This document shows positions 10,627 through 26,603 of a stretch of 64,000 bases of DNA, in pieces; position 1 is the first letter of the stretch; every line of letters begins with the position of its first letter. Source of the DNA: Riptortus pedestris (lineage: Eukaryota; Arthropoda; Insecta; Hemiptera; Alydidae); NCBI GenBank assembly GCA_019009955.1, contig CM032230.1:102531001-102595000 (forward strand), read 5' to 3'. The position numbers and the translations under genes are program-made. The notes beneath the pieces are model-generated. The model worked only from the letters and a program-made list of their open reading frames with translations. It did no database searches and was not told the DNA's origin.

Positions 10627-12587
10627 AATGATTGCCTTTATCAAGCGTCAGAAGTGAGGCGACGCGTTGTATTACTCGTAACCTGTAGAAGTGTCTTGAT
10701 TTGTAGATATCTGGGCAAAGATCACAACAGAGACAAGGTTTGAGTTTTGGCAGGCCATAAAAAATGATCACTGTTATCTAAGTTTCGTCCTTATGATTAA
10801 TTAGATATTGTGACATCAATGTGTCTCGAAGTCGACTACAAAATGTGAAAAACTACCTTATAAAAAACTGAATGATTTCAATTTAAGGTTTGAAAAAAAC
10901 AAATTTTATTACAGGACATTATATGTGATATTGAAATAAATGATGGAGGTGGGAGTATAGATGAAGGAAAACACTAGAAAAATATTTCTTGATGCGGATA
11001 AAAAAAAAAAATTGGACTCCATAAACCTGTTTTTATGAGCGCTGGTACTGTGAAAATGAAAGTGCGAAAGTATAAATTCTTTATGATCAATAAATAAAAG
11101 TGAGGGGATACGGGGTTTATCGCGTCTAAATAATAATATGGCTTCCCCCAATATCCAATTTGCTTTCTCTATTTCTCTTTATGTAAGATCCAATACTTAC
11201 GAGGCTTCTTCTTAGGTAATGGGTCATATGAGTGAGTTATCGTGGAACTGGGTCTTTATTTTTTATATCTGTTAAGATAAGCAAAACTGTAATCTTTCAA
11301 TATTGAATAAATGATTTATTTAATAATATATTAAAACACATTCAGCATATATTATCACTGTGTAATATATAATAACGCACATATTCCTTGCTTTCTCTTT
11401 GAAGCCACCTTATTATATGATATTACATTGAACAAATTTCCCTTCCTATGTTTGACATATTATATGTGCGACCTTGAATGATGAATAATTTGGATATAAT
11501 CTCGGCAATGTAACACAAAAAAATAATGACAGTTTTGTTAATTTTTTGGGGAAATGGGTGCTGGGGTTGAGTACTCTATACTAGGATTGCAGAATAAATC
11601 AGTCCAAATCAATTAATTAATGTCAATTGCACTACTCTTTTTATTAGCACTTGCAGTCATTTTCAGAAATTTAAATGCAAGTGGAAGCATGTTTTGTGTT
11701 AAAACTCACTGAGTCCACAACTCCTATCATCTACCTTTCAAACACTGAAGTTTAAATCAAAAACCACTGGGAACCTTAGAATGTAAGTAACACCAATTGA
11801 AGAATTTCTACTATTCTATTCTACACTCCACAGTTTTAATTGTTTGTTTAATTATTACTTATTATCTATGTTATAATGATGAGTTATTATAATGAGTCCT
11901 TCTCTCATTAGTAACCCATAATTTCTATACTGGATGGTACCATAGACATTTTATTAAGAAGTATGTCTTTTAGTAAGCAGCGCAGCACCTCTGAGACTGC
12001 ACTAAATATGTATTAGGTCTCTATAGAAGTTAAATTAAAATTTTAAAATCACCGCAAGCGAAAATGCAATTACTTTTAATGTTTTATGTATTCTGTCATT
12101 CTTTATACTATGGAATAGAAAAATATCATAGTTATTCAGACCTATAACAGATCATAATTACGACAAAGTAATTACCATTAATTCCACTTATTTCTGTTCA
12201 TTTTTTAGCCACATTCATATACTTATTAAAAAGAAAACTCATTTATTTTAGCTATATGTTTTGCTTTTAAAATTTCATTTATTTTTGGTTTGGAATTTAG
12301 TGAAATATGCCGCATCCATTTGAGTTTTATTAACAAGGGAGTAGAGGGCAGCCCTTCACAATAATGTTTCGTCTACCAATTGCTTTTAGTTTTTAATTAA
12401 TTCGTTGTTTCGTTTTACCAGATAAAATGGACAAAACTGGTAATATTCATCCAGTTATGATTCATATTCAAAACAATTTCGAAGTATTCTAAATAACTTG
12501 ATCGTGCAATAATAGAGTAGTTCAACAACTGATTAATGTGGTTTGTAAATGCCGGGATGCTAAATGAGAAAAGAATTTTAAAAGTGT
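10627..12587. other. AT-rich sequence, nothing recognised
   Basis: No domain, SINE or Helitron terminus noticed over almost 2 kb. Open frames are short and of noise-like composition. Confidence 0.5.
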
Positions 12588-14310
<1,723 letters not shown>

Positions 14311-15512
14311 TTTTTTAAAATATGCCAAGTTATCTTTATCTCCATTTCACACACCGTGAGAATTAAATTTAATCACTTCCAGCGATTTATAAAGGAGGCC
14401 CAGGTAATGTTGAAACGCCAATTGTCAAAGGAAACATAAGGACAAAAACATTATACACTGAATAATTAAGAGTAATTAAATTGTAAACCAAGTGCCTTAA
14501 TGTCTGCCTTATTAATCTGTAATAAAGACAATATTGTTTGAGCTATAACCAAAAGTATAATAATTATGATTGTATATTTTGAATCCATTATTCAAAGTCG
14601 AATAAATGTTTACTAATATTCGTAAAAAAATTATTTGTCATTATTTAAGAAAGTTGAGCCTTAGAATTCGTAAACACTTACTCAACTTTATAAAATTAGA
14701 AATGTTGCTACTGAAATTTATAGATACCTAATTTTTGAATTCATGGAGTTTGAGTATTGAGGGTAGTTTGGCATAAACCCCTTCCGCTAGTACAATAAAT
14801 ATCAAGTAAATATATCTCGTTTTTAATTATATAAAAGTTGAATTCGAAAGAAAAAAAAATAAACAACCACTAGACTTCATATTAGCATAAAGTACTGACT
14901 TGAGGAGCATTTGTTTCAAAGTTCAATACAAACATTATCAATATAAGACATATTGAATAAAAATACATCAAAGTTTTTAGCAGACGTATTATTGCTTTTG
15001 CGGACATATTTACGTATTATTGTTTTTTGTTGGTTATCCATTTACACTGCCTTGTCAATTACACTCCAAAAGAGAATTGAAATGTCAAATTAGAGATTGT
15101 GATGAAACTAAAATGAAAAAAAAAAAAACATTGAATACAGTAAGGTACATTTTTAAAAGGAAATTATATTCAGTAAAAATATATTTAACTAATCGATACT
15201 AACTATTTAACGTTTGAATGTCTGAAATACACTATGCTATATGAGACGAGGTCAAGTAAGACAAAACCGGAAGAAGGAAGAAAAATTAAAGTTTTGATAA
15301 ATCAAACCTGGCGTGTTTAGAACTGTTTGGCGAATATTGACTTCAGGTTAGTCAAAACTTCATTGCCAACCGGCTTTCTAATTTGCATTTCAACGATCAG
15401 GAAAAGAACGCTTTAAATATCAAAACTAAGAGCTCCCAAATAGTAAAAGTAAATAATGCCTTTTTTCTGAAACGATAGAAAATGGATTGTGAGAAATTTG
15501 GAGAACAAAACG
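14311..15512. other. AT-rich sequence, nothing recognised
   Basis: No repeat family or domain recognised. Ordinary AT-rich sequence with poly-A runs. Confidence 0.5.
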
Positions 15513-16473
15513 TCCGTCACGCAGGGGGTGCGTAGACTAAGAAGATTTCCCACCTCAAGATTTACAATAGATAACTCTACATACTGGTGAAACACCACCA
15601 TGAACATACCAAAGTGAATAAATACAAACGGTAATGACAAATCTTTCAGTCAATTCTAAAGCCTCTCAACAGAAGGCGTCTTGTAAACAAATAGGAGCTG
15701 ACAACAGATAGATAGTAATATTTTTCGCCAGAAAGAAAAACAATTACTGAAGTAAATCTGAATATAACATATTAATTTTATTGAAAACTATTTACTATAG
15801 CTAGTGCTGTAATTTCTATTGAATCAGAATAATTTTTATCTCAAATTTTAGTAGTCCAAGAATTTAAGAAGCGAGGGGTGGGGGTCAACAGAACACATTT
15901 GCATCTATCTAATGTAATAAAGGTCTCTTTAAAAACAATATTTGGTATTTAAGCATCGAATAAAGTGGTTGATAATACAACAGAGTATTGTTTATGTCAC
16001 ATGAGTAGAAGTGGGGGGTTTGCAAATGGCTGAAAACAGAAAAATGCAAATATCTCGGTTAATATACAAGATATGGAATAAATGTTTATAATAATATTTA
16101 TAGTACGTTTAATTTGCAATAAGATTGTTTATGTACAACCGTTTGATCCGAAGTATAGTAACAGAGATATTTTGAATATTCGAAAATCTACACCTCTAAT
16201 CCTCCCTCCAACTGGTCCGATTTTAGCTGTTAACGAACTTGGTCTTCATTTTTACATAAAACATTTAAATATCAAGTTTGGTAACGATCAGACGAAAATT
16301 GAGACCGCTAGAGCGTTAAACATAAAATATATATGGATAGATAGATACTATTTTGAACGGACCTCATTTTTGTTATCTCCTGGGTAGGATCGATGGGTTT
16401 TGAAGACATTTATCGAAAATCCCATCATGAGTACAACCTCAATAGCTGATTTCCTCGAAGGGAAATCTGCTAA
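15513..16473 (+). mobile_element. Helitron-like family A element (copy A4)
   Basis: 5' TCCGTCACGCAGGGGGTGCG, then ACTAAGAAGATTTCCCACC. Interior AGTAGAAGTGGGGGGTTTGC, AAATGCAAATATCTCGGTTA and AAATATCAAGTTTGGTAACG. The slot before TTTTGAACGGACCTCATTTT holds only a short AT/GATA-rich stretch (about 16325-16350). 3' end GATTTCCTCGAAGGGAAATC followed by TGCTAA. At about 960 bp it is one of the longest family A copies without a long microsatellite. The 101-codon frame inside it is a repeat shadow. Confidence 0.85.
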
Positions 16474-17711
<1,238 letters not shown>

Positions 17712-17849
17712 ATATTCTCCTCTCATTTCTCCATCTATTTTGCAAATCTACTGAATGCAAAGCAGAAGAACTGGCGACACTTTACAGCATCTAAAAAAAC
17801 GGACGAACTACAAAGACATAAGGAATATTACAGTTGATAGATATATTGA

Positions 17850-18600
17850 TTGATTACAGTGGCTACATCACATTTGGGCGAAACATGGAGTGGAAACTTT
17901 GTGGCATCCCATTTATTTACTGATGGGAGGAAATTTTACAGCAATACGCCTGGACCAGCATTAATTGTTGGGACTACAAGTGGGCTTATTGTAAAATACA
18001 AATACAGATTTGGCGCAACATCTTTCAATAATCAAGGTGGAAAATATGCGGTTTTAAAAGCTACTGAATTTACTATAAAACCTCCATGTAACCTATAACA
18101 GAAATGTACACAGTCAACTCTTATTTACTAAATACGTAATACTAGTATTCACGACCTATTAACAGAAAACGTTATATAAAATATTTTCTAAGCTATAAAT
18201 TTACATCAAGAAATACGCGTGCTTTGGATAAATGCCCATTCAGGAAATATTGGAAACGAACGACACATCAGTTAATGAAGCACTTCAAGATACAACACTA
18301 ATCCCAGAATTCTCACTCGTACCACTCTCATGCATTAAAAAAAAAATCGTATGTACGGACACAATATAAATGGTACAGAGAGTGGACAAATGAAACAAAT
18401 CTTACAGCTTACACCAATACACGCCAAATATAACTCACAGCAACTAATCAAGAGTCACCATCACAAGTGCACAACATTTACCAACGGAACATGGGCAGAC
18501 AGGACATTATTTAACAACACTTAAAATTCAAGACTATGACAAATGTTCGACACAAACAACACAAACGTTTTTACATATACTCTATGACTGCTCAAATATT
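17850..18600 (+). pseudogene. 5'-truncated non-LTR retrotransposon end (RNase H to C-terminus)
   Basis: Non-LTR retrotransposon ORF2 proteins of the RNase H-bearing groups (Jockey, I and R1-like) end with an RNase H domain and a Cys/His tail. The first frame (17850-18098) reads LFTDGRKFY, matching the start of RNase H with its first catalytic Asp, then GPALIVG and a KYAVLKATEF stretch in the position of the second acidic residue. After disruptions, WINAHSGNIGNE (from 18225) matches the W-x3-H-x-G-x2-GNE signature. Near 18499-18600 TGHYLTTLKIQDYDKC, then a His and Cys spaced as in HILYDC, match the typical tail. At least two frameshifts or stops break it. A SINE lies directly after the remnant. 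The reverse transcriptase part is absent. Confidence 0.75.
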
Positions 18601-18611
18601 ATTTAATGAAT

Positions 18612-18847
18612 AGGGGCTCAGGTTAGCCATGCGAGTTAAAGCGTTGACCTTAATTTCACATGGTAAACCTAGAGTGGCGAGTTCGATTCTTGCCTGGGCA
18701 AAGGAAATTATTTAGTGACGAAATTCATTAAATAACGTCCTAAAATCCCACCCTGGCTAGAAAAGGGTGGTAACCTGTAGATAACCCGTCCCGATTAGCC
18801 TAAGTTGCAAAAAGTGGACGTTAATAAATAAATAAATAAATAAAAAT
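18612..18847 (+). mobile_element. tRNA-derived SINE (S1), with target duplication
   Basis: The best full-length S1 copy: head AGGGGCTCAGGTTAGCCATG, B box GAGTTCGATTCTTG, body AAATTCATTAAATAACGTCC, tail AAAAAGTGGACGTTAATAAA followed by (AAAT)n. TATTTAATGAAT precedes it (18600-18611) and repeats after it (18847-18858), a 12-bp target duplication. It inserted immediately after or within the LINE remnant. Confidence 0.95.
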
Positions 18848-18858
18848 ATTTAATGAAT

Positions 18859-19658
18859 ATAATAAATAACTCATAAATTTTATCTATTAAACGTATAGAT
18901 ATAGATGTAGAAAAAACACATGAAACGTTAAAGATAATTATGAGGAATGAGAGTAATAATTAAATATATTTTGCTTTACACAGATTCGTAAACTAAGGAA
19001 AAGCAAAACCGTAACATCGACTGAGTTTAAATTTATTTAATTTCTTTTTCAATTTCATTTATTAATTTCATTTGTATTTATTCCCTTATTTCACAAATGT
19101 ATTTTATTATATAATAATAACCCATTAAACTGTAAACATTGTAAAAAATTATTTAAACATAACCAAACATACATGTAAAATGCCACATGTACTCAAATAA
19201 ATAACTTTGATGCTACTATGAGGAAAAAAATACGATAAACATTACAATGAAATAATGAAATGCTTCTCTGCCCAATTAATACTTAGTAACTAAGTACTAT
19301 GTCGAAAACATTAACAATTTTTGACACTACTATTCCAAAACCAATTTCTTTAGCCAACTGGAAGTTCCTGGAAATGAATATCATTAAAAACCAAATTAAA
19401 TTAACAATGAAATGCTTTAATTACATCTCTGTATAATTCATAGAAATTATAAGCCAAGAGATGTAGTTTTTACTTTCACTCCAAATAATCTACAATATTT
19501 TTTTAAGAAAAGTAATAAACATCTAAGTAGTTATTTCAAACTTAAAACTAGAAGAATAAGTTTTGAAATATGTTCAAGAGACAAGAGTTTCCTCAATTTT
19601 AAAATTAAAAACTGGATCTATACAAGGGGGTAACAGCCATTATAGGATCTTTTTGGAA
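18859..19658. other. AT-rich sequence, nothing recognised
   Basis: It may include the 3' tail of the LINE remnant displaced by the SINE, but nothing diagnostic is visible. Confidence 0.5.
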
Positions 19659-19671
19659 CTTATAGTAATCT

Positions 19672-19899
19672 GTTTTTGTTTTTATTATTTACGTTCATTT
19701 TATGCTACTATGGGTAATAGGGACGGGTTATCTACAGGTTACCGCCATTTTCTAGCAAGGGTGGGCCTAACGAGTTATTTTAATGAGTCCATCACTAAAT
19801 AAATTTTTTCCTGCCCTGGCCGGGAATCGAACGCGCCACTCTAGGCCTACCACGCGAGATTAAGACCAACGTCTTAACTGGCTCGGTCAACCTGAGCCC
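19672..19899 (-). mobile_element. tRNA-derived SINE (S1), minus strand, with target duplication
   Basis: Complement of the S1 consensus: ACGGGTTATCTACAGGTTAC near the left end, B box complement GGGAATCGAACGCGCC, head complement CGGTCAACCTGAGCCCC at the right. CTTATAGTAATCT occurs at 19659-19671 and 19900-19912, a perfect 13-bp target duplication. Confidence 0.95.
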
Positions 19900-19934
19900 C
19901 TTATAGTAATCTTATCTTATAAGTTTATTCCTAC

Positions 19935-20175
19935 TTTTTTCATTTTTATCTGTTCTGCCTCTCTGATAGTACATTCTTAATAGCTCAATACTTTGACCAA
20001 TACAGCCATTTGAAGTATTGAAATATTCTGCCTTTTAAGATTTCGTTATTCCTAATTCTGCTGCTGATTTAATTTGCTCTGATAATCTTGGGTGCAAGAA
20101 TTTGTCCGTTGGTCCAATGTTCTCATTTCCACATGCACATGGGATGCTAAATATCCCTAGAGTCCTGAACTACAG
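19935..20175 (-). pseudogene. Penelope-like element GIY-YIG endonuclease trace
   Basis: On the minus strand one frame reads GIFSIPCACGNENIGPTDKF, then LHPRLSEQIKSA. Penelope-like retroelements end in a GIY-YIG nuclease with a G-I/V-Y-x-I-P-C-x-C-G ... YIG-T-R ... R-L-x-E-H pattern. The spacing and the IPCACG core fit, but the tyrosines and the Arg after IG.T are changed and stop codons lie up- and downstream. It is a dead fragment of roughly 60-80 codons. The match is by motif only. Confidence 0.55.
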
Positions 20176-20421
20176 GTCATCTATTGCACTGGATTGTTTT
20201 CCTATTAGAAGTAAAACTGTCCTTTATACAGACTTTCTTAAGAACTTTTCCTTCCTTCCTTTCGTATTAGTTACAGGGACAGATTTTCTATAACTTTCGA
20301 ATTCGTTGAGCCTTTAATTCATGGTCAGTAAGTTCAATATAGTAAACCAGTGCCTAAAAATACAGCAGTTCAATATTGGGACCTCTCATAAATCCCACTC
20401 TTCTGTTTCTGATAAACCTAA

Positions 20422-20455
20422 AACCTTAACTCACATGGCTAACCTGAGCCCTGAG
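20422..20455 (-). repeat. S1 SINE head fragment
   Basis: ACTCACATGGCTAACCTGAG is the complement of the S1 head. The rest of the element is missing. Confidence 0.65.
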
Positions 20456-22375
20456 CAATGACAATAGATTACTTTCAAAATAACTTATGTCCTTTTCAGC
20501 TAGTAATGGAAATAGTTTATCTCTATCTTCAATCTGAATGGCTTCCGGTCAATGAACTAGCAATTTAGTTCCTTAAAAAGGTCATAAAGCCATTTAGATT
20601 TATTCACAATGTGATTAAATGCCCAGTTCTTTGCCTAACTGGGCAATATGCCCGCTAGGCTATCGATCGTTATTGTTTATCATAAAACGGCACATCGGGG
20701 AGAAAAAAAAATACTTCCTCTAATATTTTTCAATGCAGATATTGGAAACATATTGATACGCTATTGTTTTCCACTGTACATTAACTTCATATAATTAACT
20801 ACTCCTTCAAAAAGTTTAACTACCGAGTTTATAACATAAATACGTAACTGGTATCATGACATCACCGTATACATGACGGTAGACCTTACATAGCTATTAG
20901 CGAATTCTTTCCAAAAAAGTGGCTAAAACAGATACAAATTCTACTCAAACTTCCTTGGAGGAATTGCGCCGTTTTAGCTATTCTATATACCGTGAATGAG
21001 GACAGAAACGTTCATTGTTAACTCCATTGCACGAAGTAAACTCTTCTGTCCGTTCAACACTCGGAATGGAAGTTCTTTGGGAGGATGTCGCAGACCTCTC
21101 GGCCACTTGTGATGAATGAACTTATCTTAGAATGAGATTGTTGTCTGAAGTTCTAGGAGAAGTTAGGTTGTAGGATTAATGTCCTCCTGATATAACCTGA
21201 ATGGTGGAATTGGATATGTGAGTGGCAGTTATGGCCTAACGGCTAGGTATCTAGTCTCTGTTTCCGCCCTCAGCATCAGCATACACAACCCTATCTGAAG
21301 TAAAGGAAGACACTACAGATGATTCGTTTAGTCCTTCCCTAAACCCTGATCAAAAACGACTAATTAGGGGAGAGGATTTAGGGGAGAATAATTGACATAA
21401 AGAGTCCAAGAAATTTATAAATGTTTAAAGGCAACTAGTGAGTGATGGACAATAATTCACAAATACTCGTGTGTGTGCATACAAATATCTATCACTATTT
21501 CACGTCCATTAAATCTATGATTTTTGGATACCTCTATAAAATGTGGTTAATATTTTAAGTAGTTTGTGTATTTTAGCAATGATAATACATACTTATTTTG
21601 TTGAAGTCCATATTTTTTCTTTTTTACGTTTACTGAACTTATTCATACAATTACAAATGGTAGATAATGATCAATAGCATTCAATAAAGAATAAACAAAA
21701 GTGTAAATACTCCTTAGAATAAATTCAAAATTTCAAAAATAAATATTCAGAAACTAAACCCCTCAAATGGTCTACTAGGACAAATTGATAACAATTGCTA
21801 AGAAAGAGCTATTCAAAGTTAATAAACATCTCGTCAGGTCATATACTGCACTTCTGATAGGGTATTTTTTGACGTAGTGAGTAATTTCCAAATTTAGACC
21901 TAAGAACCATGAAAATATTAAATAAGTGTGGACATATATTAAAACCGGAAGAAGTCAGCTTCTCTCTCTTAAGCCTCATGTTTATAAGTGTTTTCCTTGA
22001 CGATGGTAAATTATTTATCAATATAGATGGTAGCAGAAAGTGATCAGATGAGGTTATGACACAGGCAAATGTCACCATCATTGAGTTATGTTTTTAAACC
22101 ATCTAATAAAGGCACTTTCCTTGTTAAATTACGTAATCAAAATGTCTTGCTGCACTTCATTTAAAATGATTCCATTTGAAAGTAATATATCCATGGTGTC
22201 TCAGCTCCAATAGGAACATCGAATGAATAAATGATATAGAACTTAATTTGTAGATCCATTTGTTATAAACAAAAATTGTTCTGTACACATTTTTTGTAGT
22301 ACCAATAGGTACGAAGAAAGAAAGATTTGATTTTTCTTATTTCGTCGTTGTGTTAGGGGTAACACAAACACTTTT
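20456..22375. other. AT-rich sequence, nothing firm
   Basis: Near 21226-21440 a GCAGTTATGGCCTAACGGCT stretch recalls a tRNA A box, but I found no matching B box, so no SINE is called. The rest is unremarkable. Confidence 0.45.
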
Positions 22376-23015
22376 GTCACGCAGAGGCTGCTTAAAGAAG
22401 CAGAACTTCCACGTTCTGGTATGAACCACTGGTCATCACATCTCACCACCTATTAACTAGTTCTCTCGTAATACTAAATCTTTAACAGAATTTAGAATGT
22501 ACTCAGTAAATTTTGGTTCATAATCTAATAGAGTATTTCTTACGTGACAAGAGTAGGAGTGGAAGCATACTAAAGGCTGAAAAATACAAAATATCCCGGT
22601 TAATATTCAAGATGAAGAACAAATGTATATAACAACATTTATGGGACATTAATTACATTAGTCATAAGATTGATTGTATACAATGTTTTGAATCGACGTA
22701 AAATAACAGATATATTTCGAATTTGAAAAGGGAATTTTGAAAATTCGAAATATATCCGTTATTATAAGTCGAATCCAAAAACTGTATAGAATCAATCTTA
22801 TATACCCAGTCACCGATTTAATCCATCAACAAACTTGGCGCTTACATATTGAGTTTGGTATCTATCAAACAAAAATTGCTAGTGGCAACAGACAAGTATG
22901 TATCTTCATAATTTCGAACGGACCTCATTTTCGTCACCACCTATGTAGGATCGGACATTTAGGGAGATTTTTTGAAAGCCGCGTCATGTGTACATAATCA
23001 ATAGCTGATTTCACT
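22376..23015 (+). mobile_element. Degenerate Helitron-like family A element (copy A5)
   Basis: 5' remnant GTCACGCAGAGGCTGC, then landmarks AAGAGTAGGAGTGGAAGCAT, AAAATATCCCGGTTAATATT, AACGGACCTCATTTTCGTCA and CATAATCAATAGCTGATTTC. The terminal hairpin is decayed (TTTCACTATTAC). The slot has no long microsatellite. Part of the middle is present in inverted orientation: TTCGAATTTGAAAAGGGAAT is followed by TTTTGAAAATTCGAAATATA. Confidence 0.72.
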
Positions 23016-24544
23016 ATTACAAGTTATGAATGCAGTGATCTTTAGTACGTCTCCGCTGTCCACTTGCCTTTCAAACACTGAAAATGACGTTGAGGGATTC
23101 TTAAAACGTTTAGAACGATAAACATCAATTTAAGGATTTGGAATATTAACTTATGTACTCTTCATATAGATACCCAGCACTCATTAAGTTAAGAATTTTC
23201 TTTCATTATGGGGAAAAGTTGATAAAATGCTAATCTCGCCCGCATCAGTTTCCTACTTTTATTAAGGATAGGAAAATTAAGGACTACGGAAATCCTTTAT
23301 ACAAAATAAAGTCATTGCCAAGCATTTAAATACAATACTTGGAGGCGAGCAGTGAGGGACAGAAGTTAGGACCAAAAGTTTCCTTCCCACATTTATAACT
23401 GTTTCCAGTGAACAGGGAACCGAAAATTAGCGTTATGATTCCAACCCAAATTGCAGAGTAGAGGTGTCTTAGCTTCTCATATCCTTCCGCTGATGATGGA
23501 CCTTCACCAGCTAGCCCAGGTCCTTACTAAATAGGAGATTTGCCATAAGGCTCGACATCACTAAATGCAAAAGCTGATTTCCTGTTAGATATAGTTTTTC
23601 TATTTTAATTGGTTCTGGCACAGCAGATAAGTTGAATGGCAGGCCCATAGCGGTAGTTCATAGGATCCTGTTTTGGATTCTTCTCATGTTTGTTCTGATA
23701 TGTAAACATGCTCGAAATAGAGTTTAAAGTTGTGTGTAACCTGCGATAACCTCCCCATCCGCCTCCACTGGCGGCGAGGGAAGAAAGTAGTTGGCTTTAT
23801 TTTTAGAAGACACGAGAAAAATCGGGAGGTTGCGCGAACGAACGACTGAACTACTTCCAAGTGGAGCAGTCATTTGGCCTTTTTATGCTGACTTTTATCG
23901 ATAGAGGCCCTTATTCAACGTTTAGAAGCGTTCAGTTTGATATTTACTACCTAAGGGATTCTTCATTGCCAACAGTGAGTCACAGGAAAAGACGACCAAA
24001 TTCGTAGACGCTAGTCAACCCGGGATGCCCAAACTGGGATTACACAGGATCTTCCTTTTAGTCATAGGAGAAGAAATAATTTGTAACCGAATTGGCAAAG
24101 TACAAAATCTTGTCTGAATACAATGTGATACATTTCTGACGCCAAATTTACTGTGCTTAAGCAATCCTTAAGGATTGTTCTCTATTTGTTAACGCAAATC
24201 GCAATGAGGTTGGTCTTCTGTTTGCGAGCAACTGAAGTTTTACTAGGGTGGTTTCTATTATTTCATGAGAAGCTAGCCCATACATGGTATTATCGGTTCA
24301 AGGAGTTACTCCTTGAGCGATTAATGGCACTGCTAGCACAGTATCAGCTATAGCACGGTGCGACTGAGTGTTAACCTCTTCACAATAGAGCAGGAGAGAT
24401 TTCAATACACTGACTGCACTTCTCTTATTTTCTAGAATATGGTGTAGACTTGGAAAAACAGTTTTTCCTCCACGCAAAATTCTGAACAACATAATCTGAA
24501 TGATGATTTAATATTACGGAAACATATTTGGAGAGTATTCATAA
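23016..24544. other. Intergenic sequence, nothing recognised
   Basis: Composition is slightly less AT-rich around 23740-24000. Two overlapping opposite-strand frames at 24153-24353 (+) and 24298-24492 (-) show no domain I recognise and are not called. Confidence 0.45.
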
Positions 24545-25534
24545 TCTATATATATAAATGAATGTTTTTCAGTATGTCCTTTATAGAATCGTAAACGGCT
24601 AACCGAATTTTATGAAACTTGGTACGTACTCGTATATTACTACTAACCTAACTTAGGTTTTATGCTATATTAATATTCTCTAAGACGAACAGGAGTGGGG
24701 GTTTTAAGGGAAGCATGATATTAAAAATAGCAAAATTTCGTTTTCTATTGGCTTTTCGGCAAATATGCACATAACAAAATTTGTATATTTTGTTATTTAG
24801 AGTAAGTTTTGTTATTACACATTTGTCGTATACCCAAGTATAAATGCGTTATACGCTAAAAACTATAATAGGAGTCAAAAATTTTAGTAGCACTTATAAA
24901 AGTGTTTTTAATATAGGAATTTTATGATGCGATTTGGTATTAACGCCTCCCTGATTACAAGCTATATTAAAATTTTTTGGTACGAACAGGAGTGGGGGTT
25001 GTTAGGGAGGCATGAAATGAAAAATCGTCGTATTTTCTTTCCTTTTGTTTTTTTGGGGAACGTACCATTAAGAATATACAGTTCACTTACCAAACATACA
25101 AAAGAGTGTTTTTAACAGTCGTTATTACTTATATAAAACACCTTCCATCCAAGTGGTGTTTTGGGCCACTTTTGAGGAAATAAACGTTTATTCATAGATC
25201 ATTCGGAATGCAGAATTCTATCTATGATTATGTATAACATGGTTAATACCATCATGGTATTATCATGGTTAATCTATGATCATGTTATATATAAAAAAAG
25301 ATACATGACATACAGTGGAAACGGGTAATATAAAAATATTGTGTATTTTGTAGAATTAAGAACATAACAAATACTTTTATTATTAACATATCCCCAGCAT
25401 GCCGGACTCGGGAGTAAATCCTAAGCATTGAGAAGGGAAAATGTAAAAATACTGTACAAAGTAAAGCCCTTAAAAAATGCCATCATCGTTCAGCCTCAAT
25501 TGATTTCTCGGGCGAAGCTGGGTACCTTAGCTAG
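24545..25534 (+). mobile_element. Helitron-like family B element (copy B1)
   Basis: Begins TCTATATATATAAATG and ends with a CTCGGGCGAAGCTGGG hairpin, ACCTTAG and CTAG. It is flanked by A on the left (24544) and T on the right (25535), as expected for Helitron insertion between A and T. Near the 5' end CCGAATTTTATGAAACTTGG is the family landmark. Two unit repeats are marked by GAACAGGAGTGGGGG at about 24690 and 24990 (period 300 bp). It lacks the (GTTT)n block. No coding capacity. Confidence 0.85.
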
Positions 25535-26453
25535 TTTTTAATAAAATAAATGTTTTAATTAGGAGATTGCTAAAAGTTCAATCGAAATCATCGCCAGTCT
25601 ATTCTGTGGATTCGTTGGTACGGAACTCTTGCCTAGATAACCAGATGAATAGGGGACAAAACCTTGCTGATTTATAGTATTTACTGAATGACTCATAATG
25701 AACACACTTAGTTATTAAACTGTTTGAAAAAATTATACGATCAGTGTCGAAAAATATCTAAAATTGGAGGAGTTCGTAATTATTTAATGAAATATTTAGT
25801 ACCTTACAATAAATACAATTATTCTTTCTATCTAGTTGACGACTAAAAAAGCATCTAATAGCTAAAATTTGGGAATGATTCAACAGACCTCATCTTTTCT
25901 ACTTCCGTTTGCCTACAATATTCGCATTTCAAATAGATTTAAATAGTTACCAACCGGTGCCATCTAAAAGCTTTGATTGGAAAACAAAAAAGGGGATCTG
26001 AACAATTTTACATACCTCTTATGGGAAAAAAATATCTAAAAGAGTGAAAGCTAATAAACACATAAATGAAACTGTAATTTCTATTCTAGGAGTTAATGTT
26101 CTCAGAGTTATTTTGACTCATAGGATGATTATAAACGGATAATGGATATTTTAATCGCATAAATAGGATTTTTTTACTTTTTTGTGGGAGTATAATGGAG
26201 TCATGGGATTTCGTTGGATACTTGAGATTATTGAAGAGATTTATAGATTTTTATCACTTTCTTTGGATTATTGCATTTTTAAGGGATTAAAATATAGTCA
26301 CGAGATTTTGTGGTAATATTTTGACATTTATTGGTTTTTACTAGTAATAAAATAAATTTTTCATGTATTTTCATTTAATATTTTTTTTAAATAACATTTT
26401 CCTATTTAGGATAAACTACTATTTATAACATTTGACATCTTATTTTGATGAAA
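25535..26453. other. AT-rich sequence, nothing recognised
   Basis: No repeat landmark or domain seen. Confidence 0.5.
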
Positions 26454-26603
26454 GTGGCTCAGGCTATTCATGTTAGCTTGGGAGTTATGCCTGAATTCCC
26501 GCAAGGCAACATGAATTTATTATGTTGAGATCACTGTCCCAAACTTGCTTGAAAAGGGTGGGAACTTGTAGTTAATATGTCCCAATCAGCCTTTGTAGCA
26601 TAA
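26454..26603 (+). mobile_element. Old, degenerate S1 SINE
   Basis: GTGGCTCAGGCTATTCATGT resembles the S1 head, and TTGCTTGAAAAGGGTGGGAA with TTGTAGTTAATATGTCCCAA matches the 3' part. The B box is decayed and the tail is a run of A. Confidence 0.65.
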
